A stretch of 64,000 bases of DNA from a virus. The stretch covers positions 22,740 to 86,739 of the IMG/VR virus record IMGVR_UViG_3300021960_000046; one strand, written 5' to 3'. The notes beneath the pieces were generated by a model that worked only from the letters and a program-made list of their open reading frames with translations, searched no databases and was not told the DNA's origin. Each line of letters begins with the position of its first letter. Position 1 is the first letter of the stretch. Below are positions 24,416 to 32,481 of this stretch, piece by piece. Both the position numbers and the translations under genes were made by a program.

Positions 24416-24916
24416 TTATTTTTTTTTCTTTTTCTTTACGACAATATCTGCATTGTCTGTAGGTAAATTCTTTTGTAAGAATTCGGTGAATTGATTTTTA
24501 AATTCCCTATCTTCACCTGGTTGTAAGGTCATATCATCATAGTTGGCCTCAGCAATCATTCTCTGTTTAATAGTCATCTGTTTCTTTTCTTTTTGTATTC
24601 TACGAACAAATGCATAGTAAATGATTTGTGTAAAATAAGCAAAAGGATTTTGACTTGTTTCAGGATTGAAGTTATCTAAGTATTGTAGGCAGTTTTCTAT
24701 ACCATCAGAAATCATATCGTCTCTAAAAGTATAGTTGATGAAATTTGGTTTGTAAGAAAGGTGATTGGCAATCTTTAAGAAACACTCACCAATATAATCT
24801 GTGACTGGTGGTTTCTCTTTACCAACTGATTTCGCCTCTAGTACGGTCTTTCTGTATTCGGTCATAGCCGCCAGAAATTCCTTGTTATTTACATAATGTT
24901 CTTTTTTTGCACTCAT
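24416..24916 (-). CDS. 55: late-transcription sigma factor (T4 gp55)
   Basis: 166 residues from MSAKKEHYVNNKEFL, which aligns with the T4 gp55 start (YVNNKELL). Conserved core: FRDDMISDGIENCLQYLDNFNPE and NPFAYFTQIIYYAFVRRIQKEKK, the region 2-like part that contacts core RNA polymerase and the TATAAATA promoter. Ends in a Lys run. The ATG with GAGGATATT upstream is chosen over one 18 nt earlier. Its product explains the TATAAATA octamers before late genes in this window. Confidence 0.95.
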   Translation of the reverse strand: MSAKKEHYVNNKEFLAAMTEYRKTVLEAKSVGKEKPPVTDYIGECFLKIANHLSYKPNFINYTFRDDMISDGIENCLQYLDNFNPETSQNPFAYFTQIIYYAFVRRIQKEKKQMTIKQRMIAEANYDDMTLQPGEDREFKNQFTEFLQKNLPTDNADIVVKKKKKK

Positions 24917-24925
24917 AATATCCTC

Positions 24926-24954
24926 ACTATACATTATTATTCATTTATTGTCAA
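24926..24954 (-). promoter_or_regulatory. sigma70-like promoter overlapping the gene 55 start region
   Basis: Minus strand: -35 TTGACA at 24954-24949, 17 bp spacer, -10 TATAGT at 24931-24926. Transcription would start about 3 nt before the gene 55 ATG, leaving the GAGGAT ribosome site out of the mRNA. Either the transcript is nearly leaderless or the match is fortuitous. Confidence 0.5.
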
Positions 24955-24979
24955 TGCTAGGTTGTATATCGTCCTAGGC

Positions 24980-25007
24980 TTGACATGCTTGCCTTAATCT
25001 GTATAAT
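24980..25007 (+). promoter_or_regulatory. consensus sigma70 promoter on the plus strand (antisense)
   Basis: TTGACA at 24980-24985, 16 bp spacer, TATAAT at 25002-25007, in the 106-nt gap between gene 55 and the Sm-like gene. It points away from all annotated genes, into the antisense strand of the Sm-like gene and uvsW. Downstream is a hairpin (AGCGG/CCGCT inside CTTAATC/GATTAAG). The preceding 16 nt CGTCCTAGGCTTGACA is shared with the early promoter at 10134-10162. Confidence 0.5.
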
Positions 25008-25040
25008 AGCGGTGTCCGCTTTGATTAAGACATAGCTCCA

Positions 25041-25478
25041 TTAGTGTAGAGTTGTCTTGTCATTAAACTCATCAAATATTTCATTCAACTCATTATTGTC
25101 CTCTTCGTCCAACTGCGAGCCCTTTTCGTCTACCTTATTTGGCAACGGCGAAACTGGCAACCTGTCGTATGCATGAGAAAGGTTTACATAACTCTTACTC
25201 ATCTCAACACTTGCATTTGTAATAGTCATAATCTTATCTTTAGGAATAGTAATTATTTTATCTGGTGTATAGGCTGTCCACTTTGTTAAAGCAATATAGT
25301 CTCTGAATCCAGCCTCAGTAAATTGTGGAATGTATTTTATTAATAAAGGTCTTTCTAATCTTAAAAGAGGACCATTATCTGGTAATTGTTTTTCGCCAGT
25401 TAATATTCTACAAATAACATCTTCACCATTAACTAACTTTATTATTTTTATTTCTTCGTTATTTTGGTGCATTTGCAT
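25041..25478 (-). CDS. Sm-like phage protein, copy 2
   Basis: 145 residues. IKIIKLVNGEDVICRIL, then LLRLERPLLIKYI and DKIMTITNASVEM: same beta-barrel-like layout as the product of 4773-5105, followed by an acidic tail (QLDEEDNNELNEIFDEF). It overlaps uvsW by 20 nt at its start. RNA binding is only suggested by the fold. Common but unnamed in T4-like marine phages. Confidence 0.72.
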   Translation of the reverse strand: MQMHQNNEEIKIIKLVNGEDVICRILTGEKQLPDNGPLLRLERPLLIKYIPQFTEAGFRDYIALTKWTAYTPDKIITIPKDKIMTITNASVEMSKSYVNLSHAYDRLPVSPLPNKVDEKGSQLDEEDNNELNEIFDEFNDKTTLH

Positions 25479-26952
25479 TTAACTCCACATTATGGATTTC
25501 ATAATCAAAATCTTCTTCATTGTATATATTTATCCTTTCCCTAAAATGGGCTAGAGTGTAGTTCTCTTTCTCATTATAAGTTAAATCGTCCGATATGTCA
25601 TATAAGGTTGCATGACTATTGTTATCTTTTAACCTAAGTCCACGGCCAATAGATTGTAAATTTCTAATCCTGGACTTTGAAGGTGAAGCAAACACAATAT
25701 TATGAAGATTGCGAATATTAATACCAGTTGAGAATGTTCCATAAGAAGCAACAATAATTGCATTATCCGACTTCTCTGTGATTTCTCTGATTTTTTCTCT
25801 TTCATCTGCGTCAACGCCTCCGTAAACATAGAATACTTTTTTATCTTCTGCTTTGTCTCTTATACTTTCATATAAATCTTTGCCATGTTTTTCTACATAC
25901 TGAAATAATACTAATGAGTTGCCTTGTAAACCAGCGGCCAAGTTTCTAATAAACTTGTTTCTTTTATCTGATTGTACAATGTAATCCATTTCTTCTTGGT
26001 AGTTCATACCATGACAATGTTTTCTTTCATCTTTACCGTGTTTTAAAACTAAACATAATATTTTTAATGCGGCCAGTTTTCCTTTTAATTGTAGTTCTGT
26101 CGTAGATACTACCTTGTTAACCGTACCGAATAGTCCTTCTAAGACTAATTTATGAGTTTTAGTTCCGTCTAATGTACCTGTAAGACCAATTCTATGTGAA
26201 CAATTTTCTAACTTAGTTAATATTTTTGTTAGTGATACTGCTTTGAACAAGTGTGCCTCATCACCTACAATACAACCAAATTGTTTAAACCATTTTTTAG
26301 GTTGATTATATATTGATTGCCATGTAGATATAATAACAGACTTATTAGTATCTTTGTCGTGTCCTTGATATATCTTGTGTACATTTCTTTCAGACGACCA
26401 ACCATAGTCTTTAAAGTCTTTAAATAATTGTTCAACCAATGATGTAGTTGGTACAATAATTAAAATCTTATTGTTTTTATTTTCTTTTATTTTAAGTAAG
26501 AAGAACCTAATAAGAAGATAAACAATAAGAGATTTTCCACTAGCGGTGGGTGAAAGTAATAAACACCTATTTTTCTTAATACCATGTACAAATGCCTCTC
26601 TTTGATAATCTCTGACTTCAAAAGGTATCTTTAATGCTTTAATAAAACCATCAATTGCCTTTTCGTCAATCTTAGTGTCTTTAATCTTTGTGCCATCTAC
26701 CACATGAACATCATTCTTTTGACACCAATCTAATATATATGGATATAGACCAACATAAATCTGGCCTGTCGCATATGAATATAATCTAATTTTGCCGTCC
26801 CATACTCTACTACGGTATTGTGGCATAAATTTAAAACCAGGTACTTCAAATGTAAAGTATTCTCCTAGTTCTCTACGAATACTATCGTCTGCTTCTATTT
26901 TTAAATAGACATCATCTTTCTTGTCTATAATCAAATATCTTTGTGAATTCAT
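25459..26952 (-). CDS. uvsW: UvsW-like SF2 DNA helicase
   Basis: 497 residues (T4 503). N-terminal DNA-binding cap, then RDYQREA (Q motif), Walker A SPTASGKS at 134-141, DEAH at 231-234, IGLTGTLDG (motif III region) and the C-terminal helicase motifs ASYGTFSTGINIRNL and SIGRGLR. It unwinds R-loops and branched DNA, shifting replication from origins to recombination. Adjacent to uvsY as in T4, but with an oxygenase gene between. Overlaps that gene by 1 nt. Confidence 0.96.
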   Translation of the reverse strand: MNSQRYLIIDKKDDVYLKIEADDSIRRELGEYFTFEVPGFKFMPQYRSRVWDGKIRLYSYATGQIYVGLYPYILDWCQKNDVHVVDGTKIKDTKIDEKAIDGFIKALKIPFEVRDYQREAFVHGIKKNRCLLLSPTASGKSLIVYLLIRFFLLKIKENKNNKILIIVPTTSLVEQLFKDFKDYGWSSERNVHKIYQGHDKDTNKSVIISTWQSIYNQPKKWFKQFGCIVGDEAHLFKAVSLTKILTKLENCSHRIGLTGTLDGTKTHKLVLEGLFGTVNKVVSTTELQLKGKLAALKILCLVLKHGKDERKHCHGMNYQEEMDYIVQSDKRNKFIRNLAAGLQGNSLVLFQYVEKHGKDLYESIRDKAEDKKVFYVYGGVDADEREKIREITEKSDNAIIVASYGTFSTGINIRNLHNIVFASPSKSRIRNLQSIGRGLRLKDNNSHATLYDISDDLTYNEKENYTLAHFRERINIYNEEDFDYEIHNVELNANAPK

Positions 26953-27566
26953 TAAAAGTTTCCAGAAGAATAATCGTCTGAGGATCCTAATTTTCCTCTG
27001 AACATAACATTGAACGAAATACTAACTCTATTAGTATCTGTTTCATTTACAGGAACATAATGTTTTAACCAAGACGGAAATAACATTAATCTATTTTGTG
27101 TTGCATTGTATTGCCATAGAGATGAATTGTCTGTGTTATAATTCTTAATTGTAGGTACAAGTACATCTACTGCTGGCCTAGGGTCTAAAAAAGTAATACC
27201 TGGATGTGCGTCAATACTACTAACATAAAAAACTCCACTTAACATATTGTTTGAATGACCATGTGTTCTGTGCATTTCACCTTTTTCATATACATTTGCC
27301 CACATGTCTGTAATTTCATAATCTTCATATACATACTGCATATTATCAAAATAATACTTTGTACTTTTTAATATAGTATCAGTTAATTCTGAATATAGTT
27401 TTTCATTGTGAAGATTGGCCTTTGATTGCCATTGTTTAAACTCTTCATTCTTTTTTTTGTTTTGTATATCTGATAGAATAGATAATCTTACATCATCAAC
27501 TAAGATGTTATCTTGTATTTGAATAAGTGTAGGAAATAATCTATCATAGAATATAGTTTGTATCAT
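26952..27566 (-). CDS. 2OG-Fe(II) oxygenase-like protein (PF13759-like), no. 6
   Basis: 204 residues. MWANVYEKGEMHRTHGHSN (H102-x-H104), MLSGVFYVSS, FLDPRP, then LMLFPSWLKHYV (H169) and NRVSISFNV (R180), the full family pattern. It lies between uvsY (4-nt overlap) and uvsW (1-nt overlap). Confidence 0.88.
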   Translation of the reverse strand: MIQTIFYDRLFPTLIQIQDNILVDDVRLSILSDIQNKKKNEEFKQWQSKANLHNEKLYSELTDTILKSTKYYFDNMQYVYEDYEITDMWANVYEKGEMHRTHGHSNNMLSGVFYVSSIDAHPGITFLDPRPAVDVLVPTIKNYNTDNSSLWQYNATQNRLMLFPSWLKHYVPVNETDTNRVSISFNVMFRGKLGSSDDYSSGNF

Positions 27567-27991
27567 ATCGCACCACTAGTAAACTTACGCCATTCAATTG
27601 CGTTTCTTATTTGCCAATCTCTGCTTGAGATTTGTCTTAAAGTTTTATCTAAGTAATCTACTATAGTTGACAGATAGTCAACCTTTTGTTTTGCTTTGAC
27701 ATATTCTACATCTGATTTAATGTATTGGTCAACATCTTGTTTCAATACTTTTAAATTAAATGGATTGTCAATGTATGTTTGTTGGTCTGATTTGCCTGTG
27801 TAATATTCCCACTTGTCTCTTTGTGTGGTAATTAATTCAGCTTCAGCTCTGCTTAATAACAACTTAAAGTTATTAAGATGTTTCATATATTTGTTGTGTA
27901 GTTGAGGAGTTTTCAGCGATTCCAAATCAAGTTCAGTATCGTTGAGTTTCATATCTTTCTCAACTAAATCTTGTAGTTCTTCTAAAGTCAT
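27563..27991 (-). CDS. uvsY: recombination mediator UvsY
   Basis: 142 residues (T4 137). MTLEELQDLVEKDMKLNDTEL matches the UvsY N-terminus (LEDLQEELKKD), with a WEYYTGK segment like the T4 DYYSGRG and a C-terminal RDWQIRNAIEWRKF helix. It loads UvsX on gp32-coated ssDNA. It begins its own transcription unit from the promoter at 28012-28040. Confidence 0.93.
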   Translation of the reverse strand: MTLEELQDLVEKDMKLNDTELDLESLKTPQLHNKYMKHLNNFKLLLSRAEAELITTQRDKWEYYTGKSDQQTYIDNPFNLKVLKQDVDQYIKSDVEYVKAKQKVDYLSTIVDYLDKTLRQISSRDWQIRNAIEWRKFTSGAI

Positions 27992-28011
27992 AATATCTCC
28001 ATAATCTTACT

Positions 28012-28040
28012 ATAATAACACAAAAACTTTAAAATGTAAA
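28012..28040 (-). promoter_or_regulatory. sigma70-like promoter for uvsY-uvsW unit
   Basis: Minus strand: -35 TTTACA at 28040-28035, 17 bp spacer, -10 TATTAT at 28017-28012, followed by GGAGATATT before the uvsY ATG. It is in the gap after a late structural gene, where an early unit would begin. Confidence 0.6.
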
Positions 28041-28044
28041 GCTT

Positions 28045-28671
28045 TTAAGAGGTTACGGTAGTTGTTCTACTATCACCGGCACTTGCAAATTCATATTGTC
28101 TGTACTGAAATGAAACGGTAGCGGTTAAGTAATCCACATCTGTGGCTTGTTGTGTGTAGTTCAATCCACTCAATGATACTGGATAGATATCTGTAAATCG
28201 TACCTCAGTAACAGGATTGTTTTTACTTGTTAGTATTGTTAATGTTGCGTCTGAATATACTGCACCTTGTGATGTTGCACCATATTTAACTTTACCAGGA
28301 TCCGTTGACAAATTGGCACCACTTGAAGTAGGAAATCTATCTCCGCCAGCTCTTAACAAATCTCTGTATTGTTTATTATCTGTAGGAAAACCTAAGCCTG
28401 ATAACCAACCAAATATTTCTTGGTAGTTTTCTAAGTTTTCATCTACTAAGAATGACATCTCAATATTAGAAAAGTCTAGTTTATCTCCAGGTAAAGGAAT
28501 GTCAACTAGAGGTGTTTGAAAAGTTCTAGTTGGTAATGATACAGCTGGAATGTTTACAGCAGTACAGAAATATTCAACCTTAGGCAATTTAATAATATTA
28601 AACTTAAACTGCGTAGGTGAAGCATAGTCTGTTTTTGTAGGCTGTCTGCCATATGAATTAATAGTAGTCAT
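28045..28671 (-). CDS. tail tube-like structural protein (gp19/gp54-type fold)
   Basis: 208 residues. QFKFNIIKLPKVEYFCTAVNIPAVSLPT, then DKLDFSNIEMSFLVDENLENYQEIFGWL and a C-terminal TATVSFQYRQYEF: the same strand order as the gp19 tube protein at 35528-36055 (CRATSLPG ... WSITVINDTNFKLRNAFERW ... FSVTFAYQYFE). Probably a tube initiator or baseplate-tube junction component, in the role of T4 gp54 or gp48. It stands alone between the gene 23 terminator and uvsY, with a late-promoter-like octamer upstream. Confidence 0.7.
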   Translation of the reverse strand: MTTINSYGRQPTKTDYASPTQFKFNIIKLPKVEYFCTAVNIPAVSLPTRTFQTPLVDIPLPGDKLDFSNIEMSFLVDENLENYQEIFGWLSGLGFPTDNKQYRDLLRAGGDRFPTSSGANLSTDPGKVKYGATSQGAVYSDATLTILTSKNNPVTEVRFTDIYPVSLSGLNYTQQATDVDYLTATVSFQYRQYEFASAGDSRTTTVTS

Positions 28672-28696
28672 TTTTTAACCTTTTATAATACAGGAC

Positions 28697-28704
28697 TATT
28701 TATC
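28697..28704 (-). promoter_or_regulatory. late-promoter-like octamer (GATAAATA)
   Basis: GATAAATA on the minus strand, one mismatch to TATAAATA, 26 nt upstream of the tube-like gene and just past the gene 23 terminator. Needed if the downstream late gene is to be transcribed after termination. Confidence 0.45.
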
Positions 28705-28721
28705 CACTCCAGGAAAAAGGC

Positions 28722-28754
28722 CAAAAAAAAGGGGGCGTGAAAGCCCCCTTTTTA
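28722..28754 (-). terminator. Rho-independent terminator after gene 23
   Basis: AAGGGGGC (28729-28736) pairs with GCCCCCTT (28743-28750) around a 6-nt loop. Runs of A before and T after make it work in both directions; on the minus strand it follows the gene 23 stop by about 25 nt and ends in a run of T. Confidence 0.92.
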
Positions 28755-28774
28755 ATATAGTAACTAAACTGATA

Positions 28775-30115
28775 TTACATTAAGTTTGCAACTTGCACTC
28801 TTTGGTAGTATCTGTTTGAGTTAGCAGAACCAGCGTCATTTACTGCTGAAGCAGCACCTGAAATCGCACCAGTTTCCGCAAATGGGTTCGCTACTAGACC
28901 ATATCTAGTTTTGAAACCGATTTTCGGCTGGAAAGTGTCCTGACCAACTGCTCTAACCATTTGTAAAGGTACATATGGGCAGTAGAATAAACCTGCGTCA
29001 TATGGTGAAGTACCTTTGTAACCAATAACATAGTATTGTTTACTAGATGAGTTAGCAGAGTACGGATCAATGTACACTTTGTATCTGCCGTTAAGAACAC
29101 CAGCAAATGTATTGCCTGTGTCATCAACTGATAGATTGTTGTTTAATGCTGGAGTATAGTCTAAAACGCCTGCCATTTGTAATGCACTAGCAACATCAGC
29201 AGAACAGATAATAATATTACCTTTTCCTCTTCTTGTTCTTTGTGCAATTCTGTTAGCGTCTCTTTCTAATTGGAACATCAAACCTTTAAATCTTTCAACT
29301 GACCATCTTCCGTTGGAATCTGTGTCTAAGTCAAAGATACCTGGTGTTGTAACATTACCAGTTTGTGCGCCTTTTTCAGCATTGACATAAACCGTTCTTA
29401 CAACTTCTCTGTTGATTTCCGCAAGGATCTCAGCAGATAGAATGTTTGCAAGTTCAGTCTCAGCGTCTAAACCATGGATTGCTTTTAAGTCTTGTGCAAG
29501 TTCCATAGTGTATTCTGCTTTAAGAGCTCTTGATTTAGCAGTCACCGTTGATTTCTCAATTGAGAATGCCATTTCAGCGAATTGGTTTCCGCTGTCATCA
29601 CCTAGAGCTTCAGCAGCTGCTGTAGTCATTCCACCACCTTTTGTGTAAGTACCTGGTGAGCCGTCATTTAATACAGCTGGGTTAGTACCTGAGTGGTCTT
29701 CTGTAGTGAAGCCATCAACGCTTGAACCAGCAGCGTTTCGACCTGTATAGTCGGAATCTGCTTCGTCAAACATAGCTTCTTGTCCAGTTTGTGAAGTATA
29801 TCTACTTCTCATTGCAAAGATAAGGCCAGTTGGTCCAGTCATTGGCTGAACGCCAGCGATATCATATGCGATTAAGTTTGGCATAGCTCGTCTTACGAGT
29901 GAAATTAGGATTGGGTCCCAATTTGCTACACCACTACCTGTAGAGTTGGTAGGAGCTGCTTCAGACATAAACGCTCTGTCTTCTTTTAAAGCTGCTTCCT
30001 GGTTTTCCAAGATTACAGATGTAACGGCACGCCTATAAGGATCCGAGATTTTTGGTAAATCCGGATGCTCTAGGACTGGCTGCCATTTTTTTTCATGTGT
30101 TTCTGAAAGATACAT
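28775..30115 (-). CDS. 23: major capsid protein (T4 gp23)
   Basis: 446 residues (T4 521). N-terminal prosegment ends near FMSE-AAP (E52/A53), a plausible gp21 cleavage site, followed by VANWDPILISLVRRAMPNLIAYDIAGVQPMTGPTG, the gp23 signature. HK97-fold shell protein. It is followed by a strong terminator, as in T4. Shorter insertion domain than T4, usual for marine T4-like phages. Confidence 0.97.
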   Translation of the reverse strand: MYLSETHEKKWQPVLEHPDLPKISDPYRRAVTSVILENQEAALKEDRAFMSEAAPTNSTGSGVANWDPILISLVRRAMPNLIAYDIAGVQPMTGPTGLIFAMRSRYTSQTGQEAMFDEADSDYTGRNAAGSSVDGFTTEDHSGTNPAVLNDGSPGTYTKGGGMTTAAAEALGDDSGNQFAEMAFSIEKSTVTAKSRALKAEYTMELAQDLKAIHGLDAETELANILSAEILAEINREVVRTVYVNAEKGAQTGNVTTPGIFDLDTDSNGRWSVERFKGLMFQLERDANRIAQRTRRGKGNIIICSADVASALQMAGVLDYTPALNNNLSVDDTGNTFAGVLNGRYKVYIDPYSANSSSKQYYVIGYKGTSPYDAGLFYCPYVPLQMVRAVGQDTFQPKIGFKTRYGLVANPFAETGAISGAASAVNDAGSANSNRYYQRVQVANLM

Positions 30116-30142
30116 GTATTTTCTCCCTATTGCTTTTTTCCG

Positions 30143-31327
30143 TTAAGATATTTTAATATCTTTTGTTTTACTTATAGCGGCGGTATAAGCAGCCATTGCA
30201 TTTGATAGGTCAACATTATCTGTTGAACCACCAGCCGCCACATCCTCTAAACTCTCATTTACATTTGATTTTTTGATTCCAAAGTATGATTCCTTAACGG
30301 TCTGTACCTTGTTTCTAAAATCATCAGCAGATGAGTATTCAATTTCTTCTGTCAGTTTGAAAAACTTTTCTTTAGATGTATCTGCTAAATCGTAAGCTGC
30401 TTCAGCTATGATTTGCGTTCTTACATACTCAGAGTTTTGTTTTGCAAGACTAACATTCTTCTCAACCTCTTCATTGAGTTTGTTTTCCAAAGTCTCAATC
30501 TTTTGTGCTTGGTCTTCTAGCACATCATATTTTTCATCTGGAACATCAATGTAGTGGTCTTCGAAAAGTTTTTTCAAGCCAGAAATAAAATCTTCAGCGA
30601 TTTCGCCTTTGATTCCTCTTTCTAATGCAACTTCGTTGTCTTTCATCCACTCTTCTACTACATAGTTCAAGTAGGAATCAACTTTTTCAACGAGTTCTGC
30701 TTTAGCTTTAGTTGTCTCTTCTTCGAATTTAGTTTGAAAGTCTGTTTCCATCTCTTCAGCGATTTCTTTTACTTTAGATTTAATCGCCGCTTCGAATACG
30801 GTTGCAGCTTTCTGTTTAAATTCTTCGGATAAGTCTGCTTCTCCAGCTACAAGAGCGTCAACATGTTCAGTTACATCTAAGTCTTCTTGTTTAGATTTGT
30901 AACCTTCTTCTTTGTCGCCGTCTTTTTTATCTGCTTTCTTGTCTAAGTATTTTTTTAGACCGTCTGGCATTTCGCCTTCGTTTACAACTTCATCCGATTT
31001 TTCTGTTTCTTCGACTTTAGCACTTTGACCTGGTGTTGCAACCTTAGTTACACCAGCATCCGTGTCAGGATTACCAGCAGTATCAGGTGTTCCACCTTTG
31101 TCAGCAGTAGCGCTAATTTCGTCAGAAACTTTTTTAGTTTTCTTTGTTGCGTCAGGATTGCTGTCTGTAGGTTTAACTACCGCTGGACCTAAATCTTCTG
31201 CCTCATTTGACAAATGAGTAGGCTCAGCCGCTACAGCATTCTTTTTGGGAGCGTCCGCTTGTGGATTACTAGCCTCTGCCACAGCTGCCGCTTCTAACGC
31301 CTCAATTTTTGTTTCTGTATCGGCCAT
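30143..31327 (-). CDS. 22: prohead core scaffold (T4 gp22)
   Basis: 394 residues, longer than T4 gp22 (269). The first 160 residues are Ala/Thr/Asp/Lys-rich and low in complexity; residues 170-330 are an acidic coiled-coil (FQTKFEEETTKAKAELVEKVDSY, ETLENKLNEEVEKN). Location between genes 23 and 21 sets its identity. Internal scaffold destroyed by gp21 during maturation. Ends with a conserved DLSNAMAAYTAAISK-type tail. Confidence 0.9.
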   Translation of the reverse strand: MADTETKIEALEAAAVAEASNPQADAPKKNAVAAEPTHLSNEAEDLGPAVVKPTDSNPDATKKTKKVSDEISATADKGGTPDTAGNPDTDAGVTKVATPGQSAKVEETEKSDEVVNEGEMPDGLKKYLDKKADKKDGDKEEGYKSKQEDLDVTEHVDALVAGEADLSEEFKQKAATVFEAAIKSKVKEIAEEMETDFQTKFEEETTKAKAELVEKVDSYLNYVVEEWMKDNEVALERGIKGEIAEDFISGLKKLFEDHYIDVPDEKYDVLEDQAQKIETLENKLNEEVEKNVSLAKQNSEYVRTQIIAEAAYDLADTSKEKFFKLTEEIEYSSADDFRNKVQTVKESYFGIKKSNVNESLEDVAAGGSTDNVDLSNAMAAYTAAISKTKDIKIS

Positions 31328-31394
31328 TGAGAATTCTCCCCTTTATTAGTCGTTTCTTAAAAATAAAAAACTAGTTTTTTGTTTTTTCATAAGA

Positions 31395-31402
31395 TATTTA
31401 TA
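31395..31402 (-). promoter_or_regulatory. late promoter (TATAAATA) for gene 22
   Basis: Exact TATAAATA on the minus strand, just past the gene 21 stop and about 68 nt upstream of the gene 22 ATG. It would boost scaffold and capsid transcription. Confidence 0.65.
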
Positions 31403-31404
31403 CT

Positions 31405-32049
31405 TTATAGATTTTTAAGAAAGTTTGCAAAGACTTTTGCCTTAGCTTCCGCTAATGCTCTGCTCTTAGCACTCTTAATCTCATTCTTCCAAGCTTCAAT
31501 ATCTTTCTCAATTAAAACGCCATTATTCCAAACCCACTCTTTATTTTCCATAATGCCTTCTACGAAAGCGTCTGGAGCTGAGGGGTCAGCAACAATGTCG
31601 GCGGCAGTAGCTAGATAAAAGTCATCTTTGACCACATTAGCTCCACCTGATTGCATAATAGAACCCATACCTCGACTAGATACTCCTAATTGAGCACCTT
31701 CATCAATAAGACTTTTTACAATCTTACCGTATGGTGTGTCCATTATCTTTGCTTCACCAATAAAATTATTACCATCTGGATAGAGCTTGCTAATCATATG
31801 ACTAACTCTCTCTAAGTTTACGGTTGGACCATCTGGATGACCTAACTCGCCAAAAGCTCTTTTCTTATTGATAAATTCTCTATTATAACGATTTACTTCT
31901 CGTTCTAAAATTTGTTTTGGATAAACTCGTCCATTTCTATTCTTCAATTCTGATTGAAGGAATATACCTCTAATTTTGTATTCTTTTTTACCGTTATTCT
32001 CTTCTATAAGATATTCGGCATTTGATACTTCTTCGGAAATAAGTTTCAT
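31405..32049 (-). CDS. 21: prohead protease (T4 gp21)
   Basis: 214 residues (T4 212). Herpesvirus-type serine protease fold: GIFLQSELKNRNGRVYPKQIL at the start, catalytic His in ELGHPDG (H71) and Ser in LGVSSRGMG (S124/S125), followed by VADPSAPDAFVEGI. It cleaves gp22, gp23 and core proteins. It has its own late promoter upstream. Confidence 0.96.
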   Translation of the reverse strand: MKLISEEVSNAEYLIEENNGKKEYKIRGIFLQSELKNRNGRVYPKQILEREVNRYNREFINKKRAFGELGHPDGPTVNLERVSHMISKLYPDGNNFIGEAKIMDTPYGKIVKSLIDEGAQLGVSSRGMGSIMQSGGANVVKDDFYLATAADIVADPSAPDAFVEGIMENKEWVWNNGVLIEKDIEAWKNEIKSAKSRALAEAKAKVFANFLKNL

Positions 32050-32067
32050 AGTTCTCTCTCTGTCTAT

Positions 32068-32075
32068 TATTTATA
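32068..32075 (-). promoter_or_regulatory. late promoter (TATAAATA) for gene 21
   Basis: Exact TATAAATA on the minus strand between the 131-residue protein gene and gene 21, about 19 nt before the ATG. Confidence 0.6.
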
Positions 32076-32082
32076 AACTTTT

Positions 32083-32478
32083 TTACCTAAACTCTACAAT
32101 TATTGTGTAATTATCGCCATTAGCAAAGTTTCTGGTTGATAATAATACATCTCCAGTAGCTTCTAAAGCGTTATTATTTAACTCATTACCAGCGGCTCTA
32201 AAGTCCCAATACCCATTTCCACTTAAAATAATCGCTGTGGTATTAGCATTTGTGCCTGCCCATAGTAACTCAACAGCTGACTTAGGATTGGTACAATTGA
32301 TAGAGTACCATATCTTACTAATCTTTTTAGTATTGTCTTCACTCATAAATGTTGTTGCTGAAGCGTCAACTTTAGTGACTAAGGATTCTCCTGTTCCATC
32401 TGAATAGTTGGTCATCTTAACAACATACTTAACACCTGAAGTGTCTGCTATTGTTTGTGTTGTAATCTGGTCTGCCAT
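32083..32478 (-). CDS. beta-rich virion-associated protein of unknown function
   Basis: 131 residues with no charged clusters and many Thr/Ser/Asn; alternating strands (VKYVVKMTNYSDG, KIWYSINCTNPKSAVELLWAG, DNYTIIVEFR). Located between the prohead protease and a lectin-like protein in the head gene cluster, with 3 nt to the upstream gene. Possibly a head decoration or outer capsid protein; not recognised by family. Confidence 0.65.
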   Translation of the reverse strand: MADQITTQTIADTSGVKYVVKMTNYSDGTGESLVTKVDASATTFMSEDNTKKISKIWYSINCTNPKSAVELLWAGTNANTTAIILSGNGYWDFRAAGNELNNNALEATGDVLLSTRNFANGDNYTIIVEFR

Positions 32479-32481
32479 TTC

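Noticed and set aside
25010-25080. Possible tRNA on the plus strand (TAGCTC...GAG)
   Set aside because: Only a D-arm-like match; no acceptor, anticodon or T-arm pairing.
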